Shown here piece by piece: positions 9,619 through 13,539 of a DNA stretch of 13,539 nt. Both the position numbers and the translations under genes were made by a program. The stretch covers positions 1 to 13,539 of the forward strand of contig JADNYV010000884.1 of NCBI GenBank assembly GCA_015501055.1, read 5' to 3'. The notes under the pieces are model-generated. The model was not told the origin of the DNA. It worked only from the letters and a program-made list of their open reading frames with translations, and did no database searches. Position 1 is the stretch's first letter, and the number at the start of each line of letters is the position of its first letter. The DNA comes from Mucidula mucida. Taxonomy: Eukaryota; Basidiomycota; Agaricomycetes; Agaricales; Physalacriaceae.

Positions 9619-10803
9619 GGCGCAAGTTCGAGGCTCGGGCTGTCGCCGGATCAATCACGTAAGCATCCGAGCTTGCTCTTGACCACCGCCAAGAAGATAT
9701 TGCTCGCTCGCTCGCCAGTCGGTCTGACTTCCTCTCTTCAGCAATTCAGTGATCCGCTTACACGAACGCGGAATGAAGAAAGTCTGGACCGCAATGTACA
9801 TACCCCAAAAGACCCCCCGATATCCGTAAGAGAAGCCGTCAACAACTCAAACACGTACTGCCAAGTAGCTTATTCGATCATTGACACTTCTGGAGAGCGC
9901 GTTCCTTGTGGAGTCTAGTCGTGTTCCGGCAAGCCTGGACTACGGTAGGCCCACCTGTGATTCGCGCCTTCCTTCTGGGTTTCCCAAGCTCTGCACCCAT
10001 GAATTTTGTTCATTTCTGGAAACCCTTCGAGTCGTCCGTTTCTCATGGCGGATATAGGTACGAATCAGTATGGCCTCAGTTCCGACGTTATAGCTTTCCA
10101 ATCGGTCGCGTTCTCATGCTATTCCAGCCTCGATATACATCATCCCTTAATGAGTACATGGAACCACGCTGTACTCTTCAATCTCGAGTGCGAGCTCGAC
10201 CTGAGCGCGACTTTTTGACACTCCATAGTAGGCTGTTATCAGCTCATTTTCGTCCAATTGCCGTCTGGCACCTCTTTCAGGGCATGGAGAACAGCAAGCC
10301 GCGTTTGTTATGTGATACAGGATTTTTTAATGGCCCCATCGATTCTAAGTACGTCAAATCATAGCGTGTTCCATGATCCACGGCATTTCGTGGTAGGACG
10401 AGATGTGGTCCATGGTCGAGATCATCATATGACTACGCCTCGACGTACCATGGCACTTTTCCGTGATGGCATGCATACGTATATCCGTCAATCTATCATT
10501 GAATTGTGCTTCACTTCTTCTCAATTGAAGTAGGATCAACGCGATCGTGTTAGGACTGCCGTACGGCTTACGGGACGATATCAAGGTCGTGGCGTCGCCC
10601 GAACTGAATTGGATTCGCGACGTACTAGTGTGAGTAGACTTTTTGCAAATTACATCTTCGCATTAATCGACATTCGCAGCTTGCGATGCCACTTTTATCG
10701 GCGCCTCCTGGAATCCGCCTCGAAGTATTGACATTCCTATATGGACTCGGAGGTTCTCATTCAGCGCTGTTGGCAAAGATCTTCGGTCTTATACTTCGTA
10801 TCT
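9619..10803 (+). pseudogene. Candidate gene remnant, protein-like segments in successive frames
   Basis: An open frame at 9619-9918 gives way to one at 9885-10364 (GGYRYESVWPQFRRYSFPIG within it), then to one that overlaps it and ends at 10533 (MALFRDGMHTYIRQSIIEL), then to one at 10532-10627 (INAIVLGLPYGLRDDIKVVA). After that a clean 52-base intron (GTGTGA at 10628, CATTCGCAG ending at 10679) joins in frame to 10680-10803 (LAMPLLSAPPGIRLEVLTFL). The last three changes before the intron each move the frame by +1. The segments look like protein, not random translation, and share one strand, but I recognise no family. A real gene with introns that I mis-parsed is the main alternative. Confidence 0.35.
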
Positions 10804-11203
10804 GACTCACCGTAGCGTGGCAGAAGACATTTCGGCAATCGGGATCCAGAACTGAATTGGTCTACGTTTATACTATAGACTAATCCTGAAGAGGCAATCA
10901 CGACTCTGGAGGAGGGATGTTGGTGGCGGTTCTTCCTCCGATACTGAATGCACAGCGACTGCTCTGACGCACTGGACTTACCTCGTTTGGCTTAGTCTAC
11001 ACCCTGCTCGTGATGTTAGATTTCTTGAACAATGACCACAGTAGCGAGGTCCCGCATAACCCGGAGTCAAATAGCGGGTCTTTACCATAGGGAGATGGGC
11101 ATTGACATGCAGTTCGTGCAACGTGTCACCCCTACTGTGAGTCAATCACTCTGTTCTGTGTTCACTGCTCGACGTTTAGTAAGGGTATTCTGACTGTATG
11201 TGA

Positions 11204-11740
11204 ACCCGTATCATAATTGAGGCGCTAACTTTCGTGACACGGTTTGCGTTGATCCGACTATCGAGCTATTTGGGGTTTCCTATTCAGCGCTTCCCGTCAG
11301 ATTTCTTGTTAAGCGCTGGGATGTCTGTTCTTGCTCTCGGTGGCATTTTTACATACGGCTACCCGAGATGAAGTTGGACTTCCTTTGTTCTCAATCACGT
11401 CATTTGTAAATATGCGATCGGGCTGTGTCGTGACAACAGTCGGGTCATGCTTTCTACGACTCGCTCGGTTCGCTTGCCATTTGCCTCCGCAGCAATCAAG
11501 CATCAAGTTGCCGATTATATTTTTGAGCTAGCCGCATACGGGAATGCTTGGGCGAAGCAGGATAAAAGGCGCGACCTCGACTGGCGTGGATCCTACCAAC
11601 CCATCCCGCATTTCGTCTCGGTCGTCCAGTGCCCACTACCAGCCCTTGCGCACCATGTTTTGTCAATGTCTGCAGTCGCGTTCTTCATCACATCCGAGAC
11701 CTCTCTTCGACTCATTGCTCCAAAGTCGCTCCCACTGTGA
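11204..11740 (+). pseudogene. Candidate gene remnant, 178 codons broken by one TGA
   Basis: One plus-strand frame is open from 11204 to a stop at 11738-11740 except for a TGA at 11369-11371. Before the TGA it reads LSSYLGFPIQRFPSDFLLSA and continues with a hydrophobic stretch (SVLALGGIFTYGYP). After it, it reads HQVADYIFELAAYGNAWAKQ and a further hydrophobic tail. From about 11780 the protein-like reading moves by +1 (GHSAALWIPGGEHENRAHSN) up to a GTAAGT at 11854. No family is recognised. It may be a continuation of the remnant at 9619-10803. Confidence 0.3.
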
Positions 11741-12401
11741 CGATCATCTGCTGTCGGGATGTCGAACACCCGTAACCATGAACGGACACAGTGCTGCATT
11801 GTGGATACCGGGCGGTGAACACGAAAATCGTGCCCATTCAAATAATCTACATGGTAAGTTTCCGTTGGTCATATTACGCCGGACACCATCTCAAGGTTGT
11901 AGACACATTGTCACCTTCACGCAACCTGCCTTAGTGTCTCAGATGAGTACGCGACTCTTATCCAGCTTGATACTCATCTTATCTCTGTATTCATCGTCTA
12001 TCGACCATCGTCATTGTTCCATGTACCATCATTTACGCCATAGTTAGTAACTATTACATCACGCACGTTGAACGCCATGTACCACTACTATAATTATCAG
12101 TGTTTTCCAAGTTCTCGTTAAACGTTTAGCTGTCTGTACATGTGTCGGAAAGGTACAGGGCTCGAAAGGCGCGTTATCGGCTCGGGTGCCTGACTCGACG
12201 GTCCGCTGCAACCGCTTCCGTCATCGATATGACTTCGGCTTTCTTTTGACGAGAGATTTCGTCGATAAACTATAGTCGTTAACAAGACGCGTGACAGATT
12301 CGGGCGGGAGTACACACCCGCCTGTTCTGTACCGCGGTGCTCCCTCTCGGCCAGAATCTACACTATTCTCAGATGATCTTGCATGTTTTGATCTCAAGCA
12401 G

Positions 12402-12615
12402 GCGTGCGCGTCATTCCGTTGTGTCCAGTTTCCGGAGCCAAATTAGGCCGCCCAGTCGGACTTGTCATCCCAGGTGTTGTAGATGGTGAGTTATCATAAT
12501 AGTCATCGATTATCGCTAATAGCTAGCCCAAGCCTTCTCGAGATCTTACGAAACCTGTAGTCCTGTGAGCGGCTTCCCAGACCTCACGACATCCTTTGCA
12601 GCTTTTCACTGGTGA
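12402..12615 (+). pseudogene. Candidate two-exon fragment of an unknown gene
   Basis: After a CTCAAGCAG acceptor-like site ending at 12401, the frame reads VRVIPLCPVSGAKLGRPVGL and VIPGVVD to a GTGAGT donor at 12486. A 41-base intron ending in TAGCTAG at 12526 joins in frame to AQAFSRSYETCSPVSGFPDL and TTSFAAFHW before TGA at 12613-12615. The intron is short for this genome. No upstream exon or start could be fixed, so this is a fragment or remnant of unknown function. Confidence 0.3.
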
Positions 12616-13539
12616 TGAGGCCATGCATCAGATCCAGGCGCGCTAATGATCCGGCACGCGCATTCTTCTATCACGCACTCGACGACATAACGTTTCGTTA
12701 CGCGATCTGTTAGATTATGTACGAGTCGTGAGAGAAGTCGCGCCGAAGAACGCTAAGCACTGTTACTTATGGTTGCTAGAAGTTTGAACCTGGGCTTGTG
12801 CAGTAAAGTGTTCCTGATAGCTGCACGACATGCCAGAAGGATTCCGCTCAAAGAGAAGTCAAATGACTCCTTCGTAAGTTACTCAGTTTTTCCTCGCATC
12901 CACGATCCGGAAGGCTTGACGAAGGCATCACTATTCCTCTGCACGCCTGAGCAACCGCCTGAGACACACCCAACACCACATGGGTTGCAACCTCTGTATG
13001 AATCACTAGGAGAAACAAATTCAGCCGTGGAAGGTCTTACGCTCACTCCTGTCCTACGCCTCGTGTGGTCAAGTCGTTGATGTTGATCTGTTAGCTTTCG
13101 TCCATCTACACCATCTAAGTTTGCTCCACCTTCGCATTTAAAAAACAGCTCTTTCTCACTTGTCCGGCATCCCGAGAATGATCGAAGGGGATGATTCCTG
13201 GCGTATGGACGAAGTGTTCAAGCTCACAGGTATCACTTACCTCCGCAGTCCAATGAGCTCCTTCGGCATTCGCCCATGTTCAACAGAATATCATCAATCC
13301 CAATCTAATTACCATCCATCACGTCTCGGTCTTTCGTATCCGGAGAGATTTGTAACTCTTCGCAGCCCTATCCCGGGTTCCAGGAACCTGCATCAAAGAA
13401 CCGACAAGACTCCTCCCCAAAATGGACAACATGGCCCGAACTTTCGTGTCGAGTAACATGAGGTATGCGCGTGATTTGTGTGCGTAGGATACCACGAGTT
13501 TCCAGGTATTTCTGTGAAGTCTTGTCGAGTTGCTGATTC

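Larger units (their letters stand above)
9294..13539. other. Gene-poor right flank, possibly decayed genes
   Basis: No intact gene, tRNA, transposase, reverse transcriptase or terminal repeat was recognised in these 4.2 kb. Short palindromes occur at 9485-9496 (GCCAGATCTGGC), 9575-9589 (TTCGGTT, G, AACCGAA) and 12303-12322 (GGCGGG/CCCGCC). Three plus-strand stretches look coding and are listed separately. At 12769-13080 and 13160-13456 there are also open frames of about 100 codons each with ordinary composition. The second has in-frame codons continuing to its left past one stop, reading LRSLLSYASCGQVVDVDLLA before it. I do not assign either. Confidence 0.5.

Noticed and set aside
9294..13539. 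A transposon or endogenous viral insertion explaining the right flank
   Set aside because: No terminal repeats, target-site duplication, DDE or reverse transcriptase motifs were seen, and at least one segment pair appears joined by a spliceosomal intron.

Overview
The window looks like nuclear DNA of an agaricomycete (mushroom-forming basidiomycete) fungus. Genes are densely interrupted by introns of about 46-61 bases with GTRNGT donors, CTRAY-like branch sites and CAG/TAG acceptors. One gene carries a tyrosine-kinase-like (TKL) kinase of the type expanded in Agaricomycetes. GC is moderate, and there is no sign of operons, Shine-Dalgarno sites or tRNAs.

Layout. (1) Bases 1-2353, minus strand: most of a PPS1-like dual-specificity phosphatase gene, running off the left edge. 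At least four introns can be placed exactly. The reading frame appears to slip twice (near 461-476 and at a four-base run, 231-234), so the gene is either damaged or carries two sequence errors. The expected C-terminal catalytic domain is not in the window. (2) Bases 2354-4420: a 2 kb spacer between divergent genes, with no gene I can support. (3) Bases 4421-5764, plus strand: a core promoter (palindrome, TATA box, CT-rich leader) and a complete nine-exon gene for a secreted carbohydrate esterase family 4 deacetylase (chitin deacetylase type) of 250 residues with all five catalytic motifs. (4) Bases 5765-7016: spacer with a good-looking unassigned intron. (5) Bases 7017-9293, plus strand: a seven-exon gene for a 653-residue protein that joins an unrecognised N-terminal region of about 300 residues to an apparently active TKL kinase domain. 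(6) Bases 9294-13539: no recognisable intact gene. It does hold a series of protein-like segments in changing frames, some joined by plausible introns, which I read as one or more decayed or fast-evolving genes.

The three recognised genes do not form an obvious pathway: one is a cell-cycle/signalling phosphatase, one a cell-wall enzyme, one a signalling kinase. I did not find a defence system, CRISPR array, transposase, reverse transcriptase or biosynthetic cluster. The least explained items are the N-terminal region of the kinase and the shifted-frame coding-like stretch to its right. All splice models come from reading frame continuity, splice consensus and family knowledge; no database search was run.
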